From NCBI RefSeq assembly GCF_000826545.1, contig NZ_CDME01000004.1, forward strand, positions 1 to 64,000: DNA of 64,000 bases. The letters run 5' to 3'. Below, piece by piece: positions 35,058-45,395 of the stretch. Every line of letters starts with the position of its first letter. The first letter of the stretch is position 1. Source of the stretch: Kibdelosporangium sp. MJ126-NF4 (GTDB taxonomy: Bacteria; Actinomycetota; Actinomycetes; Mycobacteriales; Pseudonocardiaceae). The notes under the pieces are model-generated. The model worked only from the letters and a program-made list of their open reading frames with translations. It was not told the DNA's origin and did no database searches. Position numbers and translations under genes: made by a program.

Positions 35058-36353
35058 ATGAACGGACCCGGCGCGAGCACTGCGCTGCTCACCGACCACT
35101 ACGAACTGACCATGCTGGCTGGTGCCCTCGCCGATGGCACAGCAGAACGGCCATGTGTTTTCGAGGTGTTCGCCCGCAGGCTGCCCGACGGCCGCCGCTA
35201 CGGGCTGGTCGGCGGGACGCAGCGGGTGCTGGACACGATCGCCCGGTTCCGGTTCGGGGACGACGAGCTGAGCAGGCTGAGCGAGTCGGACGTGGTCGAC
35301 AAGAAGACCCTGGACTGGCTCGCCGCTTTCACGTTTTCCGGCGATGTCGACGGATATCCTGAAGGTGAGCTTTACTTTCCCGGTTCACCGATCCTGACCG
35401 TCCGCGGCACGTTCGCGCAGGCGGTGGTGCTGGAAACGGTCATCCTGTCGATCCTCAACCACGACAGCGCGATCCTCTCGGCGGCGGCCAGGATGGTCAG
35501 TGCCGCCAACGGCAGGCCGATCATCGAGATGGGTTCGAGGCGGACCCACGAGTACGCCGCGGTGGACAGCGCGCGGGCCTCGTACATCGCCGGTTTCTCG
35601 ACCACGTCCAACCTCGAGGCGGGCCGCACCTACGGCATCCCGACCACGGGGACGTGCGCACACGCCTTCACGCTGCTGCACGACGACGAGCGCTCCGCCT
35701 TCCAGGCCCAGATCGACGCGCTGGGTGTGGGCACAACGCTGCTGGTCGACACGTACGACATCACCAACGGCATCAACACCGCGATCGAGGTCGCCGGGCC
35801 GGACCTCGGCGCCGTGCGGATCGACTCCGGCGACGTGGGCGTTCTGGCGCGCCATGCCCGTGAGCAGCTGGACTCGCTGGGCGCGAAGGACACCCGCATC
35901 GTCGTGTCCGGCGATCTGGACGAGTACGCGATCGCCGCGCTGCGCGCCGAGCCGGTGGACGCGTACGGCGTGGGCACCTCGTTGGTCACGGGCTCGGGCG
36001 CGCCGACTGCGGGGATGGTCTACAAGCTGGTCGAGGTGGACGGCCGCCCGGTGGCCAAGCGCAGCTCCCACAAGGAGTCACGCGGTGGGCGCAAGGGCGC
36101 GATGCGCCGTCACAAGCCGACCGGCACGGCGCTGGAAGAGGTCGTGTACCAGCCGGACAAGCAGTGGCCTCAGATGAGCGACAACGATCGCGACCTGCAG
36201 GTGCCGTTCCTGCGTGGTGGACAGCCGGTGGCCGACCCGCCCACCCTGGAGCAGTGCCGCAAGCGTGTGAAGCGGGGTCTGGTCAGCCTGCCGTGGGAGG
36301 GCCTGAAGCTGTCGCACGGCGAACCGGCCATCCCGACTGTCTTCATCGACTAG
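35058..36353 (+). CDS. pncB: Nicotinate phosphoribosyltransferase
   Basis: A 431-residue NAD-salvage enzyme converting nicotinate and PRPP to nicotinate mononucleotide. Signatures are STALLTDHYELTMLAGAL, IIEMGSRRTHEYAAVDSARA (including the activating His region), TTGTCAHAFTLLH and VRIDSGDVGVLARHARE. The ATG at 35058 starts just before the first motif. It is followed 13 bases later by the nicotinamidase gene, so the two make a pyridine-nucleotide salvage operon. Divergent from clpS as in M. tuberculosis (Rv1330c-Rv1331). Confidence 0.96.
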   Translation: MNGPGASTALLTDHYELTMLAGALADGTAERPCVFEVFARRLPDGRRYGLVGGTQRVLDTIARFRFGDDELSRLSESDVVDKKTLDWLAAFTFSGDVDGYPEGELYFPGSPILTVRGTFAQAVVLETVILSILNHDSAILSAAARMVSAANGRPIIEMGSRRTHEYAAVDSARASYIAGFSTTSNLEAGRTYGIPTTGTCAHAFTLLHDDERSAFQAQIDALGVGTTLLVDTYDITNGINTAIEVAGPDLGAVRIDSGDVGVLARHAREQLDSLGAKDTRIVVSGDLDEYAIAALRAEPVDAYGVGTSLVTGSGAPTAGMVYKLVEVDGRPVAKRSSHKESRGGRKGAMRRHKPTGTALEEVVYQPDKQWPQMSDNDRDLQVPFLRGGQPVADPPTLEQCRKRVKRGLVSLPWEGLKLSHGEPAIPTVFID

Positions 36354-36366
36354 GAGTGGGGTCACT

Positions 36367-36936
36367 GTGGCGAACGCGTTGATCGTCGTGGATGTTCAGA
36401 ACGACTTCTGTGAAGGTGGATCCTTGGCCGTGACCGGCGGCGCCGCCGTGGCCGCTGCGATCAGCGAGCACATCGCGCGGACGCCGTACGACATCGTGGT
36501 GGCCACCCGGGACTACCACATCGACCCGGGCGCACATTTCAGCGACAACCCGGACTTCATCGACTCGTGGCCGGTGCACTGCGTCGCGGGCACGGCCGGG
36601 GCGTCGTTCCACCCGGAGCTGGATGTCACCGCGATCCGGGCGGTGTTCTCCAAGGGCGCGTACGCGGCGGCGTACTCGGGTTTCGAGGGCGCGGCGTCGG
36701 ATGGCAGTTCGTTGGCGGACTGGTTGAAGGCGCGGTCGGTGACAACCGTGGACGTGGTCGGGATCGCGACTGACCACTGCGTGCGTGCCACCGCGCTCGA
36801 CGCCACACGCGCCGGGTTGTCGACGCGTGTCCTGCTTGAGCTGACCGCAGGGGTGGCTCAGCCGACGGTCGACTCGGCGCTGGGACAGTTACGTGACGCG
36901 GGCGCCGAACTGGTCGGCGCACCCCGCGTCGGGTAG
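36367..36936 (+). CDS. pncA: Nicotinamidase/pyrazinamidase
   Basis: A 189-residue isochorismatase-fold amidase. The catalytic Asp is in IVVDVQNDFCEGG, the Lys in AVFSKGAYA and the Cys in GIATDHCVRATALDA; the metal ligands Asp-His-His are in ATRDYHIDPGAHF. It deaminates nicotinamide to nicotinate, the substrate of the upstream pncB product. GTG at 36367 has GGAGTGGGG just before it. In mycobacteria this enzyme activates pyrazinamide, but the gene is elsewhere (Rv2043c); the adjacency to pncB is different here. Confidence 0.96.
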   Translation: MANALIVVDVQNDFCEGGSLAVTGGAAVAAAISEHIARTPYDIVVATRDYHIDPGAHFSDNPDFIDSWPVHCVAGTAGASFHPELDVTAIRAVFSKGAYAAAYSGFEGAASDGSSLADWLKARSVTTVDVVGIATDHCVRATALDATRAGLSTRVLLELTAGVAQPTVDSALGQLRDAGAELVGAPRVG

Positions 36937-36948
36937 CGGTCTGGCTGG

Positions 36949-37596
36949 TCAGACCAGTGGCGTGCAGTAGACGCCACCGATGACGAGTTCGCCGGTGATC
37001 GGGCCGCTGCCGGAGGGCGCGAAGGTCACGTGCATCAGGTTGAGGGTGATGCTGCCGTCGGGTGGGGACGGCACGATGATCTCGTTGAGGACGATCTTGG
37101 CCAGTGGCGGATCGTCCGCGTGGCGGCCGGGGATGACCACCGTGTGGTTCGGTGGTAGTTCCTTGGGCGCGTCTATGCCGGTCAGTCCGGCGAACTGCAT
37201 CCGGGCGACGCTCCCGCTCAGGGTCGTGGCGCAGGTCGCCTGGTAGTCGCTGATCCTGATCCGTGGGCCGCCGTAGTCCGGCAGCGCGTTGAGCTCGAAG
37301 CGCTGGCCGGTGGCTTCGACCGTGATCCTTCCGTTGGCCGGGTCGGCGGTGCACTTCGTCGCACCGTCGCCGAACTCGGCCAGTCCGCGCAGTCTGATCC
37401 GCTTGCTGGCGTTCTGGACGGTCCCGCCCGAGGTCAGGCACTGTGCGAGCGGTGCCTGCACCAATCTCTTCTTGCCTTCGACCACGACGTCGGCCGATCC
37501 GACAGAGGCGGTGCCGCTGCCGGTGGCCGCGGTTGCGGGCGCCGCGTTCACCACGAGCACGGCAGCCGCCAGCACAAGGGCAATCCGCCTGTTCAT
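36949..37596 (-). CDS. Secreted protein, possibly choice-of-anchor P family
   Basis: A 215-residue exported protein with a Sec signal peptide (RRIALVLAAAVLVVNAAPATA, cut to a mature start near residue 25). The mature part is beta-rich, with four Cys and segments RIRISDYQATCATTLSG and LMHVTFAPSGSGPITGELVI, similar to actinobacterial choice-of-anchor P proteins. ATG at 37596 begins the signal peptide. It is convergent with pncA; CTGGTC-A-GACCAG at 36945-36957 may be a weak terminator. Function is unknown. Confidence 0.8.
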   Translation of the reverse strand: MNRRIALVLAAAVLVVNAAPATAATGSGTASVGSADVVVEGKKRLVQAPLAQCLTSGGTVQNASKRIRLRGLAEFGDGATKCTADPANGRITVEATGQRFELNALPDYGGPRIRISDYQATCATTLSGSVARMQFAGLTGIDAPKELPPNHTVVIPGRHADDPPLAKIVLNEIIVPSPPDGSITLNLMHVTFAPSGSGPITGELVIGGVYCTPLV

Positions 37597-37600
37597 AGCC

Positions 37601-38614
37601 TCATGATCTGCGCGTTCGCGCTCGTGCACGACCTGGCGGGCGGGCAACCACCCGTTCTGGTGAGTCGACCTGGCGACGGCGCTGACCCACAGCCGAGCCT
37701 GACCGGCTGAGCAGCACGCCGAGGATGATCAACGTCGCGCCGGCGATGGTGTTCGGGCCGACAGGTTCGGCCAGGAACACCGCGCCGAGCGCGGTGGAGA
37801 ACAGCGGCGTGATGTAGGTGACCGTGGACGCGACCGTCGATCCGGCGGCGCGGATCACTGTGAAGTTCAGCTGATAAGCAACGCCCGTGCCCAACGCGCC
37901 CATCACCAGCAACGCGGCCATGGCGCCGAAACCCGGCCAGGTCGGCGCGCCCTCGACCACGGGCGTGACCAGGCCCAGTTGCACGGTTCCGCAGGTGACC
38001 TGGACGACGGCCAGCACCATCGAGGACTCCGGCCGCCCGGACATGAACCGCCGTGAGTACGCGAACGCGGCGCCGTAGCACGTCGTCGCGCCCAGGCAGG
38101 CCAGCGTCCCGACCAGCGGGCCGGTGTCGACGCCGTTCCAGATCCCGAGGACAACGAGAACCCCGACGAACCCGATGGCCATTCCGGCGAGCCGCTTGAC
38201 GGTCGGACGCTCGTCCGGCAGCAGGAACAGCACGAACACCAGCGTCGCGAGCGGCACGGTCGCGTTCCACACGCCCGCCAGCACCGAGCTGATCTTGGTC
38301 TCGCCGAACGCGAACAGCGGGAACGGCACGGCGTTCAGCAACAGCGCCACCACCGCACCGTGGCCCCACACCGCCGGGTCGCGCGGAAGCCGCTGGCGCG
38401 TGACGAGCACCATCAGCCAGAGCGCGGTGGCGCCGAACACGCACCGCCACAGCCCGACCCACATCGGCGTGACACCGGCGTTCACGCTGATCTTGATGAG
38501 CAGGAACGTCGAGCCCCAGATCATGGACAGCACCAGGAACGCGGGCACCCAGCGCCCGGTGGCTCCTTTGTCGCGCCATCCGCGCTGAGCTGCGCGTATC
38601 CGAAGCTGACTCAT
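37601..38614 (-). CDS. EamA/DMT family transporter
   Basis: A 337-residue membrane protein with ten predicted helices in two EamA halves. The motifs MIWGSTFLLIKISVNAGVTP and LRWR-type WRCVFGATALWLMVL begin the first half, and VVQVTCGTVQLGLVTPVV and PLFSTALGAVFLAEPVGPNT lie in the second. The C-terminal 35 residues are basic and disordered. DMT proteins export metabolites or amino acids. ATG at 38614 is chosen because GGGAG lies upstream. It is divergent from a LysR gene that likely controls it. Confidence 0.9.
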   Translation of the reverse strand: MSQLRIRAAQRGWRDKGATGRWVPAFLVLSMIWGSTFLLIKISVNAGVTPMWVGLWRCVFGATALWLMVLVTRQRLPRDPAVWGHGAVVALLLNAVPFPLFAFGETKISSVLAGVWNATVPLATLVFVLFLLPDERPTVKRLAGMAIGFVGVLVVLGIWNGVDTGPLVGTLACLGATTCYGAAFAYSRRFMSGRPESSMVLAVVQVTCGTVQLGLVTPVVEGAPTWPGFGAMAALLVMGALGTGVAYQLNFTVIRAAGSTVASTVTYITPLFSTALGAVFLAEPVGPNTIAGATLIILGVLLSRSGSAVGQRRRQVDSPERVVARPPGRARARTRRS

Positions 38615-38697
38615 CATGCTCCCACCCTGACCGGCGCCGCCGGGCAAGTCCGGCGGTCTTCGGACACGAGGTTCGCCGGTCAGGCAGAATGAGTCCA

Positions 38698-38710
38698 ACA
38701 AGTGACTTGT
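38698..38710. promoter_or_regulatory. ACAAGT-G-ACTTGT palindrome, putative LysR site
   Basis: A 13-bp dyad (38698-38710) lies 22 bases before the LysR start codon in the gap shared with the EamA gene. It could be the LysR autoregulatory box. Confidence 0.45.
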
Positions 38711-38731
38711 CGAGATCTATGAGGGTTGCTC

Positions 38732-39592
38732 ATGACGGTGAACCTGGCTCAACTGAGGGCGCTGCTCGCCGTGGTCGACGAAGGCGGCTTCAGTGCGGCC
38801 GCGCCGACGCTCGGGATCAGCCAGTCCGCGGTGTCGCACGCGGTCGCGGCGCTGGAACGCGCGGTGGGCAGCCCGGTGCTGCATCGGACGAAACAGCCGC
38901 GGCTGACGACGTTCGGCAGCCGCTTGGTCCAGCACGCGCGCACGGCCGTCGGCGCGGCGGCGGCGATCAACGACCTGGTGGCCGAGAACGCGAACCAGCC
39001 GACCGGGACCGTCCGGCTCGCCGCGCCCGCCACCGTGTGCCAGGGCCTGCTGCCGGAGTTGCTGACGCACTGGCGTGGCGACTTGCCCGGCGTCAAGATC
39101 CGACTGTTCGAGGGCGAGGACCACGAGATCGTGGAGTGGCTGGCAGGGAAGACCGTCGACGCCGCGGTGCTGGTCGACCCGGACGGCCACGACGGCGTCC
39201 AGATCGGCGCGGACGAGTTCCAGGCGCTGCTGCCGCGCGACCACCCGCTGGCCGGTGAGACCGAGATCGACATCCCCGACCTGGACGACGACCCGTTCCT
39301 GCTGTCCGACGGCGGCTGCGAACGGCATGTCCGCGAGCTCTACCGGCGCACGACGAGCCGGTTGCGGCCGACCCACCGAGTCAGAGAGTGCGCCACGCTG
39401 ATCGCCATGGTGCAGGCCGGGATCGGTGTCTCGATCGTCCCCGGTCTGATGCGGACCATGATCGACCGCCGGGTGGTGCTCGTGCCTGTGAAGCAGAAGT
39501 TGAAACGACGGCTGGTTTTGACCGGCCCTGCCTCAGGTTCGTGGTCTCCGGCCGTTACCGCGCTCGTGGACGCGACCCGTTCGAGGGTCTGA
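38732..39592 (+). CDS. LysR family transcriptional regulator
   Basis: A 286-residue LysR protein. The N-terminal winged HTH is LRALLAVVDEGGFSAAAPTL then GISQSAVSHAVAALERAVGS. The effector domain starts with GTVRLAAPATVCQGLLPELL and contains AMVQAGIGVSIVPGLM. ATG at 38732 is chosen because of GAGGG just upstream; TTG at 38726 adds two residues. It is divergent from the EamA transporter, a classical LysR/exporter pair. The effector is unknown. Confidence 0.94.
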   Translation: MTVNLAQLRALLAVVDEGGFSAAAPTLGISQSAVSHAVAALERAVGSPVLHRTKQPRLTTFGSRLVQHARTAVGAAAAINDLVAENANQPTGTVRLAAPATVCQGLLPELLTHWRGDLPGVKIRLFEGEDHEIVEWLAGKTVDAAVLVDPDGHDGVQIGADEFQALLPRDHPLAGETEIDIPDLDDDPFLLSDGGCERHVRELYRRTTSRLRPTHRVRECATLIAMVQAGIGVSIVPGLMRTMIDRRVVLVPVKQKLKRRLVLTGPASGSWSPAVTALVDATRSRV

Positions 39593-39614
39593 AACCGTTG
39601 TCGGTGCCAGCCGG

Positions 39615-39620
39615 TAGGTT
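39615..39620 (+). promoter_or_regulatory. -10 box of dinG (leaderless)
   Basis: TAGGTT lies six bases before the dinG GTG with no ribosome-binding site, suggesting a leaderless mRNA. Confidence 0.5.
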
Positions 39621-39626
39621 CGCTCT

Positions 39627-41669
39627 GTGCCCCAAGCCGCCGACACCCTCCCGTCCCTGCGCGAACTGCTGATCACCGCTGTCGACTCGGTCGGCGGATC
39701 CGAGCGGCCAGGTCAGGTGACCATGGCCGAGGCGGTGCACAACTCGATCAGGACCGGCGAGCATCTCGCCGTGCAGGCGGGCACGGGCACCGGCAAGTCG
39801 CTGGCCTACCTGGTCCCCGCGGTGCGCCATGCGATCGAGACCGGCCGGACCGTCGTGATCTCCACGGCGACCATCGCGTTGCAGCGCCAACTGGTCGACC
39901 GTGACCTGCCGAGGCTGGCCAAGGCGCTGAAGCAGGCGGTCGGGCGTGAGCCGACGTTCGCGATCCTCAAAGGCCGCCGCAACTATCTCTGCCTGCACCG
40001 ATTGGACACTGGCGCACCAGAGGAGCCAGACGACGGCGCGCTGTTCGACCCGTTCGCGGTGTCCGCGCTCGGCAGGCACGTGAAGCGCCTCTTCGAATGG
40101 TCCTCCGACACCGAGACCGGCGACCGCGACGAACTGGTGCCCGGCGTGACCGACCAGGCGTGGCGCCAGGTGTCCGTGTCGGCCAAGGAATGCCTCGGCA
40201 AGGACAAGTGCCCGTTCGGCACGGACTGTTTCGCCGAGAAGGCCAGGGCCGAAGCCGGACGCGCGGACATCGTGGTCACCAACCACGCGCTGCTCGCGAT
40301 CGACGCGCTGCAGGGCTACCAGGTGCTGCCCGAGCACGACGTGGTGATCATCGACGAGGCCCACGAGCTGGTCGACCGGGTCACCTCGGTCGCCACGGCC
40401 GAGCTGACCGCGGGCATGGTCTCCGCAGCGGTCAAACGTTGTGGCCGCCAGATCGCCGAGGACATCGTCGACCGGCTGGAGGAAGCCAGCGAGGGCATCC
40501 GGGAGATCTTCGACGACCTGCCGCAGGGCAGGCTGGACGATCTGCCACGCCCCCTCGAAGCCGTCCTGCGAGTGACGCGCGACGCGGCGCATTCCTGCAT
40601 CACGGCGTTGGGGCCGGACCGTTCGTCGCAGGACGTCGACTCGACGACGGCACGCCGTCAGGCCATCGCGTTGCTTGAGGAGATCCACGACACCGCCGTG
40701 CGGGTCCTGGAGGCGTTCGACACTGGTGACGCCCAGCGCCGTGACGTCGTGTGGCTCAGCTCGGACATGGTCGGCGGCAATCCTCGCCCGCCCGCGCTGC
40801 GGGTCGCGCCGCTGGGCGTGGCCGGATTGCTGCGCGAACGGCTGTTCGGCGAGTGCACCACCGTCCTGACGTCCGCGACGCTCACGCTCGGCGGCTCGTT
40901 CGACGCGCTGGCGCGCCAGTGGGGCCTGCCGGTCGAGCAGCGGCCCGCGCAGAAGGCCGAGGGCACGGCCACCGATATCGCGCCGCCCGCCGACAACGAC
41001 GCCCCGAGCTGGTCCGGCATCGACGTCGGGTCGCCGTTCACGCACGAGAAAAGCGGGATCCTGTACGTGGCGCGGCACCTTCCGCCGCCTGGCCGCGACG
41101 GCCTGCAGCCCGCGTTCTTCGACGAGCTCGAGGGCCTGGTGAATGCCGCGGGCGGACGGACGCTCGGGCTGTTCTCGTCGATGCGCGCGGCCAGGCAGGC
41201 CTCGGAGGAACTGCGGGAACGGGTGGACTTCCCGATCCTGTGCCAGGGCGAGGACTCGACGTCGCTGCTGGTCAGCAAGTTCGCCGACGACGAGGCCACC
41301 TGCTTGTTCGGGACGTTGTCGTTGTGGCAGGGCGTGGATGTTCCGGGCTCGTCGCTGCAGTTGGTGGTGGTCGACCGGATCCCGTTCCCCCGGCCGGACG
41401 ACCCGCTGGCGTCAGCCCGCCAACGCGCGGTGGAGGCACGCGGCGGCAACGGCTTTCTCACGGTCGCCGCGACGCACGCGGCGCTGCTGCTGGCCCAGGG
41501 AGCGGGCCGGTTGCTGCGCTCGAACGACGACAAGGGCGTGGTCGCGATCCTGGACTCGCGTCTGGCCACCGCGCGATATGGGGGTTTCCTCCGCGCGTCG
41601 CTGCCGCCGTTCTGGACGACCTATGACCCGTCTGTTGTACGGGGCGCATTGGAGCGGCTTAGTAGTTGA
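39627..41669 (+). CDS. dinG: DinG-type ATP-dependent DNA helicase
   Basis: A 680-residue XPD-like superfamily 2 helicase. Walker A is VQAGTGTGKSLAYLVPA, motif Ia RTVVISTATIALQRQLVDRD, and Walker B DVVIIDEAHELVDRV (DEAH). Cysteines in NYLCLHRL and AKECLGKDKCPFGTDCF are placed to bind the [4Fe-4S] cluster. C-terminal motifs include FGTLSLWQGVDVPGSSL and AQGAGRLLRS. DinG unwinds D-loops, R-loops and G-quadruplexes. The order dinG-pncB-clpS is as in M. tuberculosis Rv1329c-Rv1331, with four genes inserted here. Confidence 0.95.
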   Translation: MPQAADTLPSLRELLITAVDSVGGSERPGQVTMAEAVHNSIRTGEHLAVQAGTGTGKSLAYLVPAVRHAIETGRTVVISTATIALQRQLVDRDLPRLAKALKQAVGREPTFAILKGRRNYLCLHRLDTGAPEEPDDGALFDPFAVSALGRHVKRLFEWSSDTETGDRDELVPGVTDQAWRQVSVSAKECLGKDKCPFGTDCFAEKARAEAGRADIVVTNHALLAIDALQGYQVLPEHDVVIIDEAHELVDRVTSVATAELTAGMVSAAVKRCGRQIAEDIVDRLEEASEGIREIFDDLPQGRLDDLPRPLEAVLRVTRDAAHSCITALGPDRSSQDVDSTTARRQAIALLEEIHDTAVRVLEAFDTGDAQRRDVVWLSSDMVGGNPRPPALRVAPLGVAGLLRERLFGECTTVLTSATLTLGGSFDALARQWGLPVEQRPAQKAEGTATDIAPPADNDAPSWSGIDVGSPFTHEKSGILYVARHLPPPGRDGLQPAFFDELEGLVNAAGGRTLGLFSSMRAARQASEELRERVDFPILCQGEDSTSLLVSKFADDEATCLFGTLSLWQGVDVPGSSLQLVVVDRIPFPRPDDPLASARQRAVEARGGNGFLTVAATHAALLLAQGAGRLLRSNDDKGVVAILDSRLATARYGGFLRASLPPFWTTYDPSVVRGALERLSS

Positions 41670-41731
41670 ACCACCTTCCGATTGGCTCCGTACCTGCTTA
41701 CGGAGGCATCGGAAGGCGAGGAGACAGCCGT

Positions 41732-42919
41732 ATGGGGTCGCACCGGGTTGATGAGCCGCGCCCGTTCAACCGCAGGATCCTGTGGGGACTCGTGATCGGT
41801 GTGTCGCTGTCGGCCGCCATCACCGCGTTCGCCACGGCCAACCACTCGCCGGTGGCGCAGCAGACCGTCGAGGTCGGCTCGTCCACGCCGCTCGAAGTCT
41901 CGATGCGCAAGGACGTGCGGCTCACGGCGGACGAGGCCAAGGCGCGGGCACGTGACGAGGCCGGTCTCGGCAAGGCCGTCGCGTCGCTGCGCCGCAGCCT
42001 GGGCAGCGTGTACGCGGGCGCCTGGTACGACACCTCGAAGCGCAAGCTGATGGTCGGGATCATCGACCGCGCGTATGTCGGCGAGGTGCAGCGGGCGGGC
42101 GCCGAGCCTCGGCTGATGAAGAACAACCTGGCTGGTCTGACCGGCCAGAAGACGCGGATCGACCGGCTGGCCGCCGCTGCCCCGCCCGGGGTAACTGCCT
42201 GGTACGTGGACCCGGCGACCAACAGCGTCGTGGTGGAGGCGGACAGGAGTTCGGTCGCGGACGCGTTCATCGACAAGGCCAAAGGCAGCGGTGACCTGGT
42301 GCGGGTCGAGCGGACCGACCGCGTTCCCCGCGTGCTGGCCGATGTGGTCGGTGGACGCGGCTACACCGTCGGCGAATCCCGCTGTTCGATCGGGTTCGCC
42401 GCGACCGGGTCAACCGGGACCAAGCACTTCGTCACGGCCGGGCACTGCACCGCGGCCGGTGGTGTGGTCCTCATCGACGGCCAGGAGTTCGGCCGGGTCG
42501 ACGCGGGCACGTTCGACACCGATGGGGATTTCGGCCTGGTCGACGTGACGGACCCGGCCGGGGAAGCGACACCGTTCCTCGACACACGGGACGGCGGCCC
42601 GATCACCGTGACCGGGACTGATCCCGCGCCGGTCGGCGCGTCGGTGTGCCGGTCGGGCGTGACGTCCGGCTTCCTGTGCGGCGAGATCACCGGAATCGAC
42701 GAGACGGTGAACTACGGCGACGGCAAGATCGTGCGCGGCCTGACCCGGACGTCGGTGTGCGCCGAACCTGGTGACTCCGGTGGGCCATTCGTCAGCGGGA
42801 CGCAGGCGCAGGGCGTGACGTCTGGCGGGATCGGCGACTGCGCGAGCAACGGCAGCACGTTCTTTCAGCCGGTCGTCGAGGCCGCGACCAAGCTCGGCGT
42901 CAGCATCGTGACCGGCTGA
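41732..42919 (+). CDS. S1 family (streptogrisin/alpha-lytic-like) serine protease precursor
   Basis: A 395-residue preproprotease. Residues 15-40 contain a signal or anchor helix (ILWGLVIGVSLSAAITAF). A propeptide of about 150 residues follows, similar to the alpha-lytic prodomain (AGAWYDTSKRKLMVGIID). The chymotrypsin-fold catalytic domain begins near RGYTVGESRCSIGF and has His in VTAGHCTAAGG, Asp in DTDGDFGLVDV and Ser in AEPGDSGGPFVSG. Six Cys could form three disulfides. Such enzymes are secreted and the propeptide folds the protease. ATG at 41732 has GAGGAG upstream. It follows dinG by 62 bases. Confidence 0.92.
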   Translation: MGSHRVDEPRPFNRRILWGLVIGVSLSAAITAFATANHSPVAQQTVEVGSSTPLEVSMRKDVRLTADEAKARARDEAGLGKAVASLRRSLGSVYAGAWYDTSKRKLMVGIIDRAYVGEVQRAGAEPRLMKNNLAGLTGQKTRIDRLAAAAPPGVTAWYVDPATNSVVVEADRSSVADAFIDKAKGSGDLVRVERTDRVPRVLADVVGGRGYTVGESRCSIGFAATGSTGTKHFVTAGHCTAAGGVVLIDGQEFGRVDAGTFDTDGDFGLVDVTDPAGEATPFLDTRDGGPITVTGTDPAPVGASVCRSGVTSGFLCGEITGIDETVNYGDGKIVRGLTRTSVCAEPGDSGGPFVSGTQAQGVTSGGIGDCASNGSTFFQPVVEAATKLGVSIVTG

Positions 42920-43302
42920 CGAGGCAGTTTCAGCAGGTCAGCTCCGGTGGCTCGGTAGACGCGCCACCCATCGCCCAATCAGCGGCCAGTGCTCTGCCCA
43001 GGGCAGCATCCGTGACACGACAAGCACGTCACCAGGCGACGGATATCGCTGACGTCGGCGGCCGTGATCTGCCCCAATCAACGCGGGCAGCCGTTCAGGC
43101 GCGTCGTCACGCGACGGCATCGCCGCATCAGCAGCTCGTGATCCGCCCAGGTCAACGCGGATGGTCACTCCGGCGCACCACCACCCAAACCGGCAGCCGG
43201 TGATCTTCCAAGCCAGCATCACCGGCGCAGCACACACCCTGTCACGCGACAGCGATCGTCTAACGCAATCGATGGTTTGACCAGGTCAACTGGGATGGTC
43301 GC
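42920..43302. other. Convergent intergenic region
   Basis: No credible gene; a 99-codon frame on the minus strand (42938-43237) lacks codon bias, a ribosome-binding site and homology. The region contains a copy of the 3' end of the next gene (see the direct repeat at 43147-43314), so it is probably a remnant of duplicated sequence. Confidence 0.5.

Positions 43303-43314
<12 letters not shown>
43147..43314. repeat. Imperfect direct repeat spanning the end of the PTH2 gene
   Basis: About 33 bases starting CCAGGTCAACGCGGATGGTC (43147-) recur as CCAGGTCAACTGGGATGGTC (43281-43314) with about five differences; the second copy runs into the last codons of the PTH2 gene. The upstream copy looks like a partial duplication of that 3' end. 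Confidence 0.6.
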
Positions 43315-45329
<2,015 letters not shown>

Positions 45330-45346
45330 TCAGGCCTTACGGTGGC

Positions 45347-45387
45347 TCAAAAGTCCCCGTCCGCAACAGTCGGACGGGGACTTTTGA
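45347..45387. terminator. Strong bidirectional terminator after ctaD
   Basis: A perfect 17-bp stem, 45347-45363 pairing with 45371-45387, has the core AGTCCCCGTCCG and a seven-base loop. The outer bases give TTTTGA on both strands, so it is an intrinsic terminator in both directions. It ends ctaD and separates it from serB. Confidence 0.9.
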
Positions 45388-45395
45388 GACGCGGC

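Noticed and set aside
39555..41078. Long open frame antisense to dinG
   Set aside because: A shadow frame common in high-GC DNA. The dinG frame carries all helicase motifs.
42938..43237. Possible 99-residue minus-strand gene
   Set aside because: No ribosome-binding site, poor codon bias and no recognisable domain. The region contains a duplicated gene end.
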